This document shows positions 27,234-35,807 of a stretch of 64,000 bases of DNA, one piece after another. Numbering within the stretch: the stretch's first letter is position 1; every line of letters starts with the position of its first letter. A program made the translations under genes and the position numbers. Source of the DNA: Desulforamulus putei DSM 12395 (GTDB lineage Bacteria; Bacillota; Desulfotomaculia; Desulfotomaculales; Desulfotomaculaceae); the NCBI RefSeq assembly GCF_900129195.1, contig NZ_FQUY01000003.1, positions 62,001 to 126,000 on the forward strand. Direction: 5' to 3'. The notes below the pieces were generated by a model. That model ran no database searches. It was not told the DNA's origin and saw only the letters and a list, made by a program, of their open reading frames with translations.

Positions 27234-27650
27234 TTAACCTAAATCCAGGAAAGCATCTACATCAAATTTCACAGTTCTTTCCTTGGTTTCTCCTGTTATT
27301 CCGGTTGCTTGAGTGATCTGACCTTCCGGAGAAATATTTTTTATCATCTCTGCTGTATTTGTTACAAGCTTCTGTTCGCTCCGGAGAAGCCCCTGTGCAA
27401 TGAATCCCATAGTTTGCTTAATGTCCTGAACGACGTAATAGATTTCATCAATTAAGTTTATTTTTGATGCAAGCGTTTCTACCCTTTTGTTAAGCCGGCT
27501 TAGCTGCTCCTCCACCTGATGTCCATTGCTATAATAACTGTTCAAGATCTCTTGAACTTTTTCTTCTCTTTCCTCCTCATTCAGTTGCAGTATGGGATGG
27601 TTTTCTGCCAGGTTTATCACCACTTGCCGGGTCTTTATTGCATCTCCCAT
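27234..27650 (-). CDS. Small coiled-coil partner of the actin-like protein (ParR-like position)
   Basis: The 138-residue protein has a central heptad-rich coiled coil (about residues 38-85) and a polar C-terminal tail. It follows the actin-like gene by 44 nt on the same strand, the position of ParR/StbB adaptors. No ribbon-helix-helix DNA-binding region is obvious, so the adaptor role is inferred from position. It could instead be a filament regulator. No direct-repeat centromere is seen nearby. Confidence 0.6.
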   Translation of the reverse strand: MGDAIKTRQVVINLAENHPILQLNEEEREEKVQEILNSYYSNGHQVEEQLSRLNKRVETLASKINLIDEIYYVVQDIKQTMGFIAQGLLRSEQKLVTNTAEMIKNISPEGQITQATGITGETKERTVKFDVDAFLDLG

Positions 27651-27694
27651 AAAGTAAGCCCCCTGAACTGATCAGTGAACAGCCCTTTGATAAT

Positions 27695-28654
27695 TTACAC
27701 AATGGAAAGGAAGCCCTGGGCATTTGCCCACTGGGGTTCCGGGATGTTAATAGCACCCCGGAAGAAATCCGATAAGGGCAAGGCCATAGCGCCGCCACCG
27801 GCCAGGTAGATTCTGCTCAAGAAGCTGAACCTTTCACCTAGGGCCGCTTGCACTTGATCAAAGATGGATCTGGCCACGCTCTCTTTAATGGTTTTAATAA
27901 CCAGTCGGAAGTCATATTCTTTACCGTTAAATGTTACCATACCGTTCCCGCGTACAATTTCAATAACTCTGACTGGGGAGATGGGCGAACCGGTCAGCAC
28001 CTGAAATTCCACGGCAAAGGCTTCATAAACATTGCCCACCGCGGTCTCGATGGAACCGCACAGGCTGGCAATGGGGCGCACCACATCGTTCACAATTTCC
28101 GCCGTTACATAGTCGGTGGTTTTCTGCCCCACATCAATCAACAAGACTATACCTGAGTTTGATAAAAGGGGTGCCTTCAGCAATGCCCCCGCCCCCTGGG
28201 GATAAACAATGACCTTGCCAAAGCTAATTCGCTTGGGCTCGCCGCTGCCGGTAGCCACATCCGCCTCAAGCTGCTCCAGGTGTTGTTTTAATTCTTCCTT
28301 TTGGGCTTTGTAATAGGCGATGGGCAAGCCTGCCACCAGAGTGGCTCCCGGCTCCGCTCCTAACAGTTTGGCAACGGTTAAAACTAAAATGTCATGATTG
28401 GGATGCCTGTGTTTTTCCCGGTCTGTGGTAAAGGTGGCCCCTTGTCCCTCTTTAATGGCTAATTCACCAACAAAATATTTTTGTACCGGTCCGCCGGGTT
28501 TTTGTATAGAAACCGCATAACCGGTCTTCTGGGCAAACTCGGACAGGGATAATTCCCTGGCCGGAGCAACCACCGAAGGAATAACCATCCGACCCTCATG
28601 GGAAACAGCTTTGACATGGGAATACCCTACATCAATGGCGATTACATTACTCAA
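27695..28654 (-). CDS. ParM/StbA-family actin-like ATPase
   Basis: A 319-residue actin-fold ATPase. Phosphate-1 loop IAIDVGYSHVKAV is at residues 5-17; phosphate-2 is VLLIDVGQKTTDYV (about 170-183); the adenosine loop is YLAGGGAMALPL near residue 290. Such proteins form filaments that segregate plasmids or large elements. It lies just downstream of the sigma-K C-terminal half and outside the skin-like element, so it belongs to the host chromosome. Its role is unknown: segregation, cytoskeleton or sporulation are all possible. Confidence 0.85.
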   Translation of the reverse strand: MSNVIAIDVGYSHVKAVSHEGRMVIPSVVAPARELSLSEFAQKTGYAVSIQKPGGPVQKYFVGELAIKEGQGATFTTDREKHRHPNHDILVLTVAKLLGAEPGATLVAGLPIAYYKAQKEELKQHLEQLEADVATGSGEPKRISFGKVIVYPQGAGALLKAPLLSNSGIVLLIDVGQKTTDYVTAEIVNDVVRPIASLCGSIETAVGNVYEAFAVEFQVLTGSPISPVRVIEIVRGNGMVTFNGKEYDFRLVIKTIKESVARSIFDQVQAALGERFSFLSRIYLAGGGAMALPLSDFFRGAINIPEPQWANAQGFLSIV

Positions 28655-28849
28655 ACAAAGGCCCCCTTTAAAAATATTTAAAATGCCTAAACTTTAATCG
28701 TTTTGGATCATAAATATTTTAAGACTTTCTATTAGAGCTAAAGACCAGACGTATTTCGTCAAAAATCAATAGTTAAATTCTATAGAAAGTGATTTAATCC
28801 TTCTCAATTTGGCTTTAATGTTTCACGAAAGAGAGGTGTTTAAACAACC

Positions 28850-28866
28850 TTCCAGTATTACTGGAA
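28850..28866. repeat. Palindrome between sigK and parM
   Basis: TTCCAGTATTACTGGAA is a perfect 17-bp palindrome in the 247-nt gap between the two genes. It may be a binding site. Confidence 0.4.
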
Positions 28867-28891
28867 CTTGATCCAAAATCTAATAAAATCA

Positions 28892-28915
28892 AAGGCTGCC
28901 GTCACTGGCAGCCTT
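28892..28915 (-). terminator. Terminator of sigK
   Basis: A 9-bp stem (28892-28900 with 28907-28915) overlaps the stop codon of the sigma-K C-terminal half. On the minus strand a T-rich run (TTTGATTTTATT) follows. Confidence 0.75.
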
Positions 28916-29267
28916 CCATGCTGAATTCCTTGGTCAGTTTATTTAACGCTCTCTTTTCGATGCGGGAGACATAGGAGCGGGAGATTCCTAAAGTGCGGGC
29001 AATTTCCCTCTGGGTTTTCCGGGCGGTGGTGCCAAGACCGAAACGCATTTCCAACACCATTTTTTCCCGGTTGGTCAACCTGCGCACCTTTTCCATCAGG
29101 TGATTCCTTTCAAAGGTGGTTTCAACCATATCAGCCACCACTTCCGGGTCGGTACCCAGAATATCAATGAGACTTATTTCATTACCTTCTTTGTCTACAC
29201 CGATGGGGTCGTACAGGGAAACCTCCGTCTTCACTTTCTTGATGAACCTTAAATGCATCAGAATTTC
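28902..29267 (-). CDS. sigK: Sigma-K, C-terminal half (spoIIIC-like), split by the skin-like element
   Basis: This piece encodes the last 120 residues of the mother-cell sporulation sigma factor: linker ([20 protein letters not shown]), region 3 and region 4 with [20 protein letters not shown]. Alone it lacks regions 1.2-2.4 and cannot act. An internal ATG at 29258 could start a 118-residue fragment, but the reading frame continues upstream through EIL to the core ATTTC at 29263-29267. The N-terminal half lies 16 kb away (45242-45588) on the same strand. Joining both at the core gives a 235-residue pro-sigma-K with no frame change. Confidence 0.95.
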   Translation of the reverse strand, partial: EILMHLRFIKKVKTEVSLYDPIGVDKEGNEISLIDILGTDPEVVADMVETTFERNHLMEKVRRLTNREKMVLEMRFGLGTTARKTQREIARTLGISRSYVSRIEKRALNKLTKEFSMEGCQ

Positions 29268-29295
29268 AATTTAACTGACTAGTAAATAGCAAGCC
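29263..29295. other. Left attachment half-site of the skin-like element
   Basis: The core ATTTC (29263-29267) is followed by 7 nt and a 21-nt arm (29275-29295). The arm matches the inverse of the right-end arm at 17 of 21 positions. Confidence 0.8.
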
Positions 29296-29376
29296 TCCCT
29301 AGGACAAACTATATTGTTTTACCCCAGAAACCTTGTTATCAAAGGTTTTATTTTTTTATCGAGGAGGCTTTGCAAA

Positions 29377-29625
29377 ATGACCAATACCATACGCCGTAGA
29401 GACATTGGATTCTTTATGGGTGATAACGCCATCTTTGACCGCCACGACCTTTCGGTGTACGAAAAAATCGTTTACATCTACCTTTGCCGCCGGGCAGACA
29501 GTGAAAGCCGGGCCTGGCCCAGTTATGATCGTATCGCCCAGGACTGTGGCATCAGCCGGGATACAGCAATGCGGGCCGTGGCCAAGCTGGTGGAAAAGGG
29601 ACTGTTGGAAGGAAAGGGGGTATAG
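29377..29625 (+). CDS. Small winged-helix protein (HTH_36-like, Rep-associated)
   Basis: An 82-residue DNA-binding protein: YEKIVYIYLCRRADSESRAWPSYDRIAQDCGISRDTAMRAV shows the winged-helix pattern of plasmid/phage replication initiators. ATG 29377 follows CGAGGAGGCTT; the frame is open further upstream but without a comparable start signal. The gene is the first in the element after the left end and lies 3 nt before a related larger gene, so the two form a pair. Its N-terminal portion resembles that of the next protein, suggesting a duplicated module. Confidence 0.75.
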   Translation: MTNTIRRRDIGFFMGDNAIFDRHDLSVYEKIVYIYLCRRADSESRAWPSYDRIAQDCGISRDTAMRAVAKLVEKGLLEGKGV

Positions 29626-29628
29626 ACG

Positions 29629-30492
29629 ATGACAGACCAACTGAAGATAAACGGTATATACAGCCAAGGTTATGGAATGGTGGCCAAGTCTATCATGAAA
29701 GACCGCTCATTGTCGATAGGGGCCAAAGGGCTATACGCATATATTTGCAGTTATGCCGGAGCCGGTAACACCGCTTGGCCTGGCAGGGAACGTATCTGCG
29801 AAGACCTCGGCATTAACAAAAACACTTTAACAAAATACATGATAGAGTTAAAAGAACGTGACTACATAAGAATTGAGCAACGCAAAGACGAAAAAGGAAA
29901 ATTTATCGGTAACGTATTTTGGATTGTGCAAAATCCATCACCATTGTTGCAAAAAGATAATAACGATGATAGTGAAAAGCCATGTATTAAAAAACAGGAC
30001 ACGGTAGAAAAACCGCGTCCTAAAAAACAGGACACGGAACCGTGTCCTACTTTACCGTGTCCCAAAAAACAGGACAATAATATTAACATTAATAATTTTA
30101 ATATTAACAAAACAACAACAATAACATGTCTGAAAGAAAATGTAGAAGACAAGACTCAACATGAATTTGTTGTTGTTGTGGGAGATGCAAAATTGCCAGT
30201 AAACGAAGGGGCTGTAGAAATCTGCTGGCAGGCTGTGCTAAAAGCCAAAGGGGTAGATATTGACAGAAAGTTTATTGTTCAAAATCTGGTTAAATACGCA
30301 GATCGCGGAGGGCTTGAGTATTTCCTTGAAAAAGTTGAAGTATTAAAGCAAACTGCAATAAAAACAACGATAGAAGGATTTCTAGCAAGAGCACTTGCAG
30401 AAGACTGGAAACCAGGAAAAACAGAGTCACATTTGCTACAAACTCGAGCTGATGAAAAGAAAAAAGCACTCATGGCAGCAATGTATTCCTGA
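29629..30492 (+). CDS. Replication-initiator-like winged-helix protein
   Basis: A 287-residue protein. The N-terminal winged helix (residues 15-95; GAKGLYAYICSYAG, WPGRERICEDLGINKNTL) resembles DnaD/RepA-type initiators. A low-complexity linker (120-160) carries three copies of a P-K-K-Q-D unit and an Asn/Ile-rich stretch. A helical C-terminal domain has KTTIEGFLARALAEDWKPG, like the DnaD tail. The linker DNA forms three AAAAAACAGGAC repeats and a palindrome. A replication role is inferred; a repressor is also possible. Confidence 0.65.
   Translation: MTDQLKINGIYSQGYGMVAKSIMKDRSLSIGAKGLYAYICSYAGAGNTAWPGRERICEDLGINKNTLTKYMIELKERDYIRIEQRKDEKGKFIGNVFWIVQNPSPLLQKDNNDDSEKPCIKKQDTVEKPRPKKQDTEPCPTLPCPKKQDNNININNFNINKTTTITCLKENVEDKTQHEFVVVVGDAKLPVNEGAVEICWQAVLKAKGVDIDRKFIVQNLVKYADRGGLEYFLEKVEVLKQTAIKTTIEGFLARALAEDWKPGKTESHLLQTRADEKKKALMAAMYS
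29989..30075 (+). repeat. Iteron-like repeats and palindrome inside the Rep-like gene
   Basis: AAAAAACAGGAC occurs at 29989-30000, 30022-30033 and 30064-30075. GGACACGGAACCGTGTCC (30030-30047) is a perfect interrupted palindrome, and CCGTGTCC recurs at 30055-30062. They may be an origin or only a coding repeat. Confidence 0.5.
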
Positions 30493-30509
30493 AAGGAGGG
30501 TGGTAACCC

Positions 30510-32378
30510 GTGAACACCATAACTAAAATAACTAAGGAGTGCTTATATTTAGCTATCTTACCCCTGATTGCAGGGGTATTAATTTTAGATATATGGTTTT
30601 TGGGCACCTTGGCCGCCTGGCTGGTGGCGGTCGGGAAGTGGGCGGCAGGGATGTCCCTGCTGGCCACGCCCGAACAGAAGGAGGCGGCCAAACATGCCTT
30701 CGACATGGTGGGATGGTACTTTCACCATCCTGTATCCACCGCCTGGGCCTGGTTGACCCGCCCCAATGCAGAGCTATCCCAGCCCGGAGTCAGGGTCATG
30801 TGGCTTATCCTGAACCTGGTAATGTGCGCCGGAGGCATTGCCTGGTGGATGTGGAAAATCGGGTGCGGGAAAAAACATCAGGCAGCCCATGACGGGAGGG
30901 ATATTGAGAAAATCAGCTTTGAGAGGGTAAATTTCAAAGCCATAGACCATATTAACCGAACACCAAAAGACCAAATTTTCCTGGGCCTGGACGACCGACG
31001 GCGGCCGGTGACGCTGCCGGTAAAAAGCCTGACGGAGCATGTTCACATCATCGGCGGCAGCGGTTCAGGCAAAACCAGCCTAGCCGTGCTGCCCCTGTGC
31101 ATCCAGGCTTTCCGGCGTGGTATGTCTGTTGTTTGTGTTGATTTCAAGGGAGATGAACAGGCAATTAAGCTACTGGCCAGGGAAGCCAGGGCGGCAGGAA
31201 AGCGGTTTTACTTCTTCTCCTTGCACCCAGAAATTGCCAGCAACACATACAACCCTCTGCAACACGGTACAGCCCTAAGTAAAGTGGAACGCATCATGAC
31301 CGCCCTGGAGCTGGTGTTCGAGGGCCAGGCTAAGTTCTATACTTACGTCCAGCAGTCATTCTTTATTCCGATCGTGAAGGCCCTAGACAGCCAGGGGGCC
31401 ATATACACCCTGGAGGGTATAGCTAGAATCCTCAGTAGTGAAGCTCTGGTGGCCAGTCTATTGGGTATCGAAGAAAAGGAGATAAATAAAAACCAGCTCA
31501 AGGGGCTGACGGCCGCCCTGGAGCCGTTCACGGATTTACGGATTATTAATCAGCCAGCGGCAGACATAAACCTGCGGCAAATCATGGAAGACGGTGACAT
31601 ATGCTATTTTGACCTGCGTTCGGCCGTAGCCCCCAGCATAGCTTCGGCCCTAGGCAAAATGATAGCCATGGAGCTGCAAGAGCTGGCCGTCTATCGTACA
31701 CCTGGTTCCCGGCTGGCCATGATAGCAATAGACGAATTCCAGAACATGGCCTGTCAGGCCTTTGAGAATGTCATTTCCAAAGTGCGTTCGGCCAACTACG
31801 CCTTGGTGTTGGCCAACCAGGCCCGAGGCAATTTGGAAAAGGTGTCGCCGGCTTTTATCAACGAAGTGGCCACTAACACGGCAGTTAAGATCATTTTCCA
31901 CGTGGACGACCCAAAAGACGTGCAAGACTTTTCCGCCCGGGCGGGTACCGTACTGGTTAAGGCTAAAACAGAAAGCGCAAGCACAAGCAAACCCGGCGGT
32001 CGGTTGTTTTCCTTCGGCACACACAGCAGCGGTGAAAGTGTCCATGAAGAAGAAATACCACGTATTCATCCCAATGTATTTTTAAGTCTGCCGGAAAAGA
32101 AATCCGTCATCTTCCGCCGACGCCAGCAGGCCACTTTAACAAATCATGCTCATATTCTCACCTGGGAAGAAAAAGAACAGTTGGAAGCAGAGCCCTGGCC
32201 GGAACCAGCCAGGGTAAATAAAATCCCAACCGGCATTACCGTGGGGGAAGTCATCGAGGCGGAGAAGCGGAAGATCATCGAGAGGCAGTTGGCCAAAAAG
32301 AGGGAAGAGGAAGCGGCCCGAAAGGCCGCCGGTGAACAAGCGGCAGAGGGGCTGCAGCAGGAGGAAATCGAACTCTAA
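30510..32378 (+). CDS. VirD4/TraG-type coupling ATPase
   Basis: A 622-residue membrane ATPase. Two N-terminal membrane helices (about residues 10-40 and 93-115) precede a RecA-like motor domain with Walker A GGSGSGKTSLA (Lys188) and Walker B LAMIAIDEFQNM. The family pattern continues (ALVLANQARGNLEKV). The C-terminus is a charged helical tail. Coupling proteins bring DNA to a type IV secretion channel, but neither channel genes nor a relaxase are visible in the element. The GTG start has GAAAGGAGGG upstream. It may use a helper element or pump DNA for another purpose. Confidence 0.85.
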   Translation: MNTITKITKECLYLAILPLIAGVLILDIWFLGTLAAWLVAVGKWAAGMSLLATPEQKEAAKHAFDMVGWYFHHPVSTAWAWLTRPNAELSQPGVRVMWLILNLVMCAGGIAWWMWKIGCGKKHQAAHDGRDIEKISFERVNFKAIDHINRTPKDQIFLGLDDRRRPVTLPVKSLTEHVHIIGGSGSGKTSLAVLPLCIQAFRRGMSVVCVDFKGDEQAIKLLAREARAAGKRFYFFSLHPEIASNTYNPLQHGTALSKVERIMTALELVFEGQAKFYTYVQQSFFIPIVKALDSQGAIYTLEGIARILSSEALVASLLGIEEKEINKNQLKGLTAALEPFTDLRIINQPAADINLRQIMEDGDICYFDLRSAVAPSIASALGKMIAMELQELAVYRTPGSRLAMIAIDEFQNMACQAFENVISKVRSANYALVLANQARGNLEKVSPAFINEVATNTAVKIIFHVDDPKDVQDFSARAGTVLVKAKTESASTSKPGGRLFSFGTHSSGESVHEEEIPRIHPNVFLSLPEKKSVIFRRRQQATLTNHAHILTWEEKEQLEAEPWPEPARVNKIPTGITVGEVIEAEKRKIIERQLAKKREEEAARKAAGEQAAEGLQQEEIEL

Positions 32379-32880
32379 CCAGCCGGGTTACGGCAGTGCA
32401 TCCCCCCAGTGCCCCGGCTTCCCGCCGTGTCACGGTGGATGTATACCGCCGCCGGGCACGCCCCGGCGAAGCAAGCCAAACCTTGCGGCGCAAGGTTTGG
32501 CCCGTTGAGCCGCAACCCCATTACGGTGCGGCCCAACGGAGTAGGAGCAGCCACCACGCCAAGCGTTCCAATCCTCGCTATCGCTCGGGGAACGCTAAGG
32601 CGTGGCGCAGGCCTTCGGCGGCACCCGGCTGCGCCGGGCAAGGGGGCTTCGCCCCTGCCGCCTGCGGCCTGCGGTCTCGCTATCGCTCGACTGGCTGCTC
32701 AGTGCCCCGCCGTTCCGCCGCTTCATGGTTCGGGCTATCGCCCGAACCATAAACCGGCTCCACTCTGGGGCACAAAGAGGGGGCCGGGGGCTTTGCCCCC
32801 TCCCCCTCTTTAACTCCCCCCACCCCCACCAGGGGAATTTTATTCCCCTGGACCCCTTTAATTTATCTTGGAAAGGAGTA
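32379..32880. other. GC-rich, hairpin-dense noncoding region
   Basis: About 500 bp without a convincing gene, although open frames exist on both strands because of the high GC. Inverted repeats lie at 32476-32487/32489-32500 (12 bp), 32554-32569/32589-32605 (16-17 bp), 32725-32735/32740-32750 (11 bp) and 32775-32810 (15 bp with internal loop). CTATCGC motifs recur in the loops. It could be a transfer or replication origin, or a structured RNA. Confidence 0.6.
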
Positions 32881-32883
32881 TGT

Positions 32884-33201
32884 ATGATGAATTTAAACAT
32901 GACCGCTAACCACGATTTTGAATTAGCACAGGAGGTAAACGATTTTGTTAACGCCAGGCTAGAAAGCCTTCACCCGGCCGCATTGCCGGAGGAAGCTACG
33001 AAAGCCATTCAAAGGCTGGATCAATTGCTTGAGGGTATAGACCTTACCATCTTGTCTAACATGACTCTTGATGAAGTTACGGAATTTCGTGCAATTGAAG
33101 ACGCTATCACCTTAGCCTTTTGCCAGCACCAGAAAAATGCATATCGCCTAGGTTTTTGCGACGGAGTTAAGTTAATACTCGGCTTATTGCGGGAGGAATA
33201 A
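32884..33201 (+). CDS. Small helical protein of unknown function
   Basis: 105 residues, acidic, predicted almost all helical, ending in AYRLGFCDGVKLILGLLREE. Such Y-R-x-G-x-x-x-G endings are common in small plasmid/phage proteins of Firmicutes, but I do not recognise the family. ATG 32884 has GGAAAGGAG upstream; the frame stays open further upstream through the GC-rich block without coding character. The stop overlaps the start of the next gene (TAATG), so it is in that operon. Confidence 0.6.
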   Translation: MMNLNMTANHDFELAQEVNDFVNARLESLHPAALPEEATKAIQRLDQLLEGIDLTILSNMTLDEVTEFRAIEDAITLAFCQHQKNAYRLGFCDGVKLILGLLREE

Positions 33202-33833
33202 TGGCTAAGATTACCAAAGCTAAACAGCTTACCGACCGGGACAGGGATATTTTATTAGACCTGGCCCGGTGCCGGGTCCTGTCTTTAGAGCAAATAAAAG
33301 ACCAGTATTGGCCAAAGGCCAAGGAAAGGACTTGCTTGGAACGTTTGGCCAGGTTGGAAAAGTCCGGCTATCTCAAGTCCATGGATATTTCCGCCGAAAC
33401 TCCCGGCCGCCATATGAAGGTATATTGTCTTGATAAAAAAGGCCGCCGGGAGGTTTGCGGCCCGGAGGGGTTGGACAAAGACGATGTTTTCATCACCCAC
33501 GGCAAGCAGAATGAGATATTACATCAGGTCAGAACAAACCAGGTCTATTTTCGACTATCTCAAACCGAAAGGGAAACCTACAAAATCGGCGATTTGCTAG
33601 AAAAAGAGCGGGGCGGCCGCCGGGCCGGCGGTGCGGAAGCCCCGGATGCCGCTTACACTTCGGACGAAGGGGAGGAAATATATATTGAGACCGACACCGG
33701 TCAGTACACCGGCAAGCAGGTAAAATCAAAGGTCAGAAGTTTTGCCGGTAAAAAAGTGATATGGGTCTGTCCCCAAAACAGGGTCAATTTTCTTCAAAAA
33801 CACGGCGCAAGAGGAGAATTCTTAACCTACTAG
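33201..33833 (+). CDS. Replication-relaxation family protein
   Basis: 210 residues. The N-terminal winged helix (about 5-75: LTDRDRDILLDLARCRVLSLEQIKDQYWP, then RLARLEKSGYL) is the hallmark of the replication-relaxation family, found on plasmids and integrative elements next to coupling ATPases. The C-terminal half contains YIETDTGQYTGKQVKSKVR, the E-x-D-x-G-x-Y pattern of the family's second domain, and a basic end. ATG 33201 overlaps the previous stop. A role in DNA processing is inferred from the family and the nearby coupling protein. Confidence 0.75.
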   Translation: MAKITKAKQLTDRDRDILLDLARCRVLSLEQIKDQYWPKAKERTCLERLARLEKSGYLKSMDISAETPGRHMKVYCLDKKGRREVCGPEGLDKDDVFITHGKQNEILHQVRTNQVYFRLSQTERETYKIGDLLEKERGGRRAGGAEAPDAAYTSDEGEEIYIETDTGQYTGKQVKSKVRSFAGKKVIWVCPQNRVNFLQKHGARGEFLTY

Positions 33834-33841
33834 GAGTGGCG

Positions 33842-34492
33842 ATGATGGCGGATGGCGTGGTTATTACCGAAAGAGACAAGCAGGTATTGTTGTTTTTAGC
33901 TAAGTGGCGGTTTTCCACCGTAGAACAGCTTATAAAGGCCGGTATTTTTCAGACCAGCCATAAAAGGTGTTACAACCGGCTATTACAGCTATGCAAAGGC
34001 AGGTATATAGCCGCTAATCGACTGGCCAGGGGACAAATGTATTATCACCTACTACCCGACGGGGCAGAAATATTGGGGTTGACTATACCATGGTATTCTC
34101 GCTTGTTTAAAAGCGCCTCGGATAGTACGGTGGTACAGTATTTGGTTTGGTGCGACTACGCCCAGGCTTGTAAGATTAGTTACCTATCGTCCAAGCAGGC
34201 CTTTCAGGAATTATCTCAGGCCTCCTACGATGCCCTAAAACGGGTCATAAAAGGGCAGGATAGGTTCTACTACCAGGACGACATTTTACACGCCCTAGTG
34301 GCGGATTTTGGGCTTTCTACGAAGTATTTATCCGAGAGGGCTGCCGCCTACAGCAAACTACCAGCAGCCATAAAGGACCGCTTGACAGTGGTCTTTTTGG
34401 TTTTTAACGACACTAAAAGACACGCAGTGGCCAGGGCAGTGCAGCATAGCGGATTAAAGGTTAAAATACTCAAAGCAAAATGGAAATATTGA
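33842..34492 (+). CDS. Second replication-relaxation-like winged-helix protein
   Basis: 216 residues. The N-terminal ITERDKQVLLFLAKWRFSTVEQLIKAGIF followed by YNRLLQLCKGRYI matches the winged helix of the preceding protein, so the two are probably paralogues. The central part is cysteine- and tyrosine-rich and unlike its neighbour. The end, VVFLVFNDTKRHAVARAVQH, looks like the C-terminal strand/helix of the family. ATG 33842 or 33845 is served by TAGGAGTGG. Confidence 0.65.
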   Translation: MMADGVVITERDKQVLLFLAKWRFSTVEQLIKAGIFQTSHKRCYNRLLQLCKGRYIAANRLARGQMYYHLLPDGAEILGLTIPWYSRLFKSASDSTVVQYLVWCDYAQACKISYLSSKQAFQELSQASYDALKRVIKGQDRFYYQDDILHALVADFGLSTKYLSERAAAYSKLPAAIKDRLTVVFLVFNDTKRHAVARAVQHSGLKVKILKAKWKY

Positions 34493-34493
34493 A

Positions 34494-34881
34494 CGTACCG
34501 GCCATGGCCCTAACGGGCCATCGCCGGTACGAAAAAAAGGGGGGCAGACTGCCGCCAAAGCCCATGTAAGAATGGCTTTGGGGTCTGGCTTTGGCGGCAG
34601 ACTGCCCTGGTGCATGCCGGTCTTTGGGGTCCACAAGAGGAAATAAAATATTTTTCCTTGGCTCCGCTGCGCTGCGGCCTTGGCGGCCCGGTGGCGGCAT
34701 GTCCGTTCGCTGCGCCGACGGACGTAGACGCTACCAACCGCAAGGTTGTTGACATAGAGAAGCACCTTACATCTAAGTGGGCGGTGTCCGTCGCTTCTCT
34801 CATTGTACATGCCGCCACCGGGCCGCCAAGGCGGGAAAAATATTTTATTTTGATTTAAACTTGGGGGACGCTGTCCCCCAA
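34494..34881. repeat. Cluster of long inverted repeats, noncoding
   Basis: Inverted repeats: 34494-34531 (about 17-bp arms, loop TAAC); 34542-34562 with 34587-34607 (21-nt arms, one mismatch); 34678-34702 with 34807-34831 (25-bp perfect arms, 104 nt apart); 34861-34869 with 34873-34881. Outside the 25-bp arms an AAATAAAATATTTTTCC-type sequence is repeated in inverse at 34641 and 34833. No gene is convincing here. Confidence 0.75.
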
Positions 34882-35025
34882 ACCCCCTGGCCTCGGGGCC
34901 GTTCCGCTGATTTTTATCCAGCTGCGGGGCGGCCATGGTCCGAAGTGCGGCGGTGGTACGCGGGGCGGCTGCCGTCCTGGGCAGTGGTTCCGGTGCTGAT
35001 CTAGGGCTTTGGAGTCAGTTTGAGA

Positions 35026-35672
35026 AGGTTAATATATATTGAAAGTGGTTTGATATATATTAACCGAAAAATAATATGCATTAAAAACGTTTTAATATAT
35101 ACTAACCGGGTGCCAATATGTATTGAAACAGCAACAAAGCATATTAATACGCCACAACCAGGATGGTAAAGGTCATCGCTGGCGTACCGGCCCGGTGCCG
35201 TCACGGTGGACTGGTATGATTCACAGCATATGAACAGGTGTGAATGGTGTGCTGGTACCCTGACCGAGGCGGTGCCCCACTGCCAGTCGGACGTTGTTAA
35301 CATCCATGCATTGAGTTTATTGGGGTTAACTTCGGTTAACATGTTAATAATAGGTTAACATCCCAGCGCCATTGGCCTAAGACCATGACCATGCGGTTAA
35401 CCTGTTTAAAATAGGTTAACTTCCTGCCATGACCATGCGCCTGGTGCCGTCCCCACTGCCTGCCGGTGCCGACACGGTGGACCGGTACCATCGCCAGCCG
35501 TTTTTTCCAGCCCTGCGAGGGCCGCTTTAGTAACTGGTATACTGTAAAAAGTCGGTTAATAAGTTTATTCCACTCATTTTCTTTTCTTAGTATGCCCTTT
35601 AAGCAAGCAATTGATTATCTTAACATTACTTGAGTGGAATAAACGGTAGTTTATTCTACATGTTTATTCTAC
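35026..35672. other. Repeat-rich, origin-like region
   Basis: An AT-rich block at 35026-35130 holds TTAATATATATTG-type repeats in both directions. Five GGTTAAC copies follow (35324, 35334, 35353, 35395, 35414). CCATGACCATGCG occurs at 35382 and 35427. A 23-bp near-identical repeat lies at 35194 and 35465. GTTTATTC(T/C)AC occurs at 35563, 35649 and 35662 and inverted at 35634. No coding sequence is credible in 34495-35933. The pattern suits iterons and an unwinding element. Confidence 0.6.
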
Positions 35673-35807
35673 TGTAAACCAGAGGCGAGGGAATGACGTG
35701 ATGCTGGCGATGCCAGCTTAACTACTTCTACCGGGGCTGGTGGCAGGGTAATGGCGGTTATCGCCCAGGGCGATGGGGTTTTTCGTCCTGGCCATGGGGT
35801 GTACAAA

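Noticed and set aside
30030-30075. CRISPR-like repeat array
   Set aside because: Repeats of 12 nt with unequal 21-nt and 30-nt gaps inside a coding frame do not fit a CRISPR array, and no cas gene is present.
32396-32813. Several overlapping open frames in the GC-rich block
   Set aside because: Open frames appear in many frames at once because stop codons are rare in GC-rich DNA. They follow the inverted repeats and show no protein-like features.
34494-34540. Hairpin after the second replication-relaxation gene as an intrinsic terminator
   Set aside because: The stem is followed by A residues, not T, on the plus strand, and the T run precedes it on the minus strand.
35001-35342. Minus-strand 113-residue open frame
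   Set aside because: It runs through the AT-rich repeats; its Ile/Tyr/Leu pattern simply reflects the DNA repeats.
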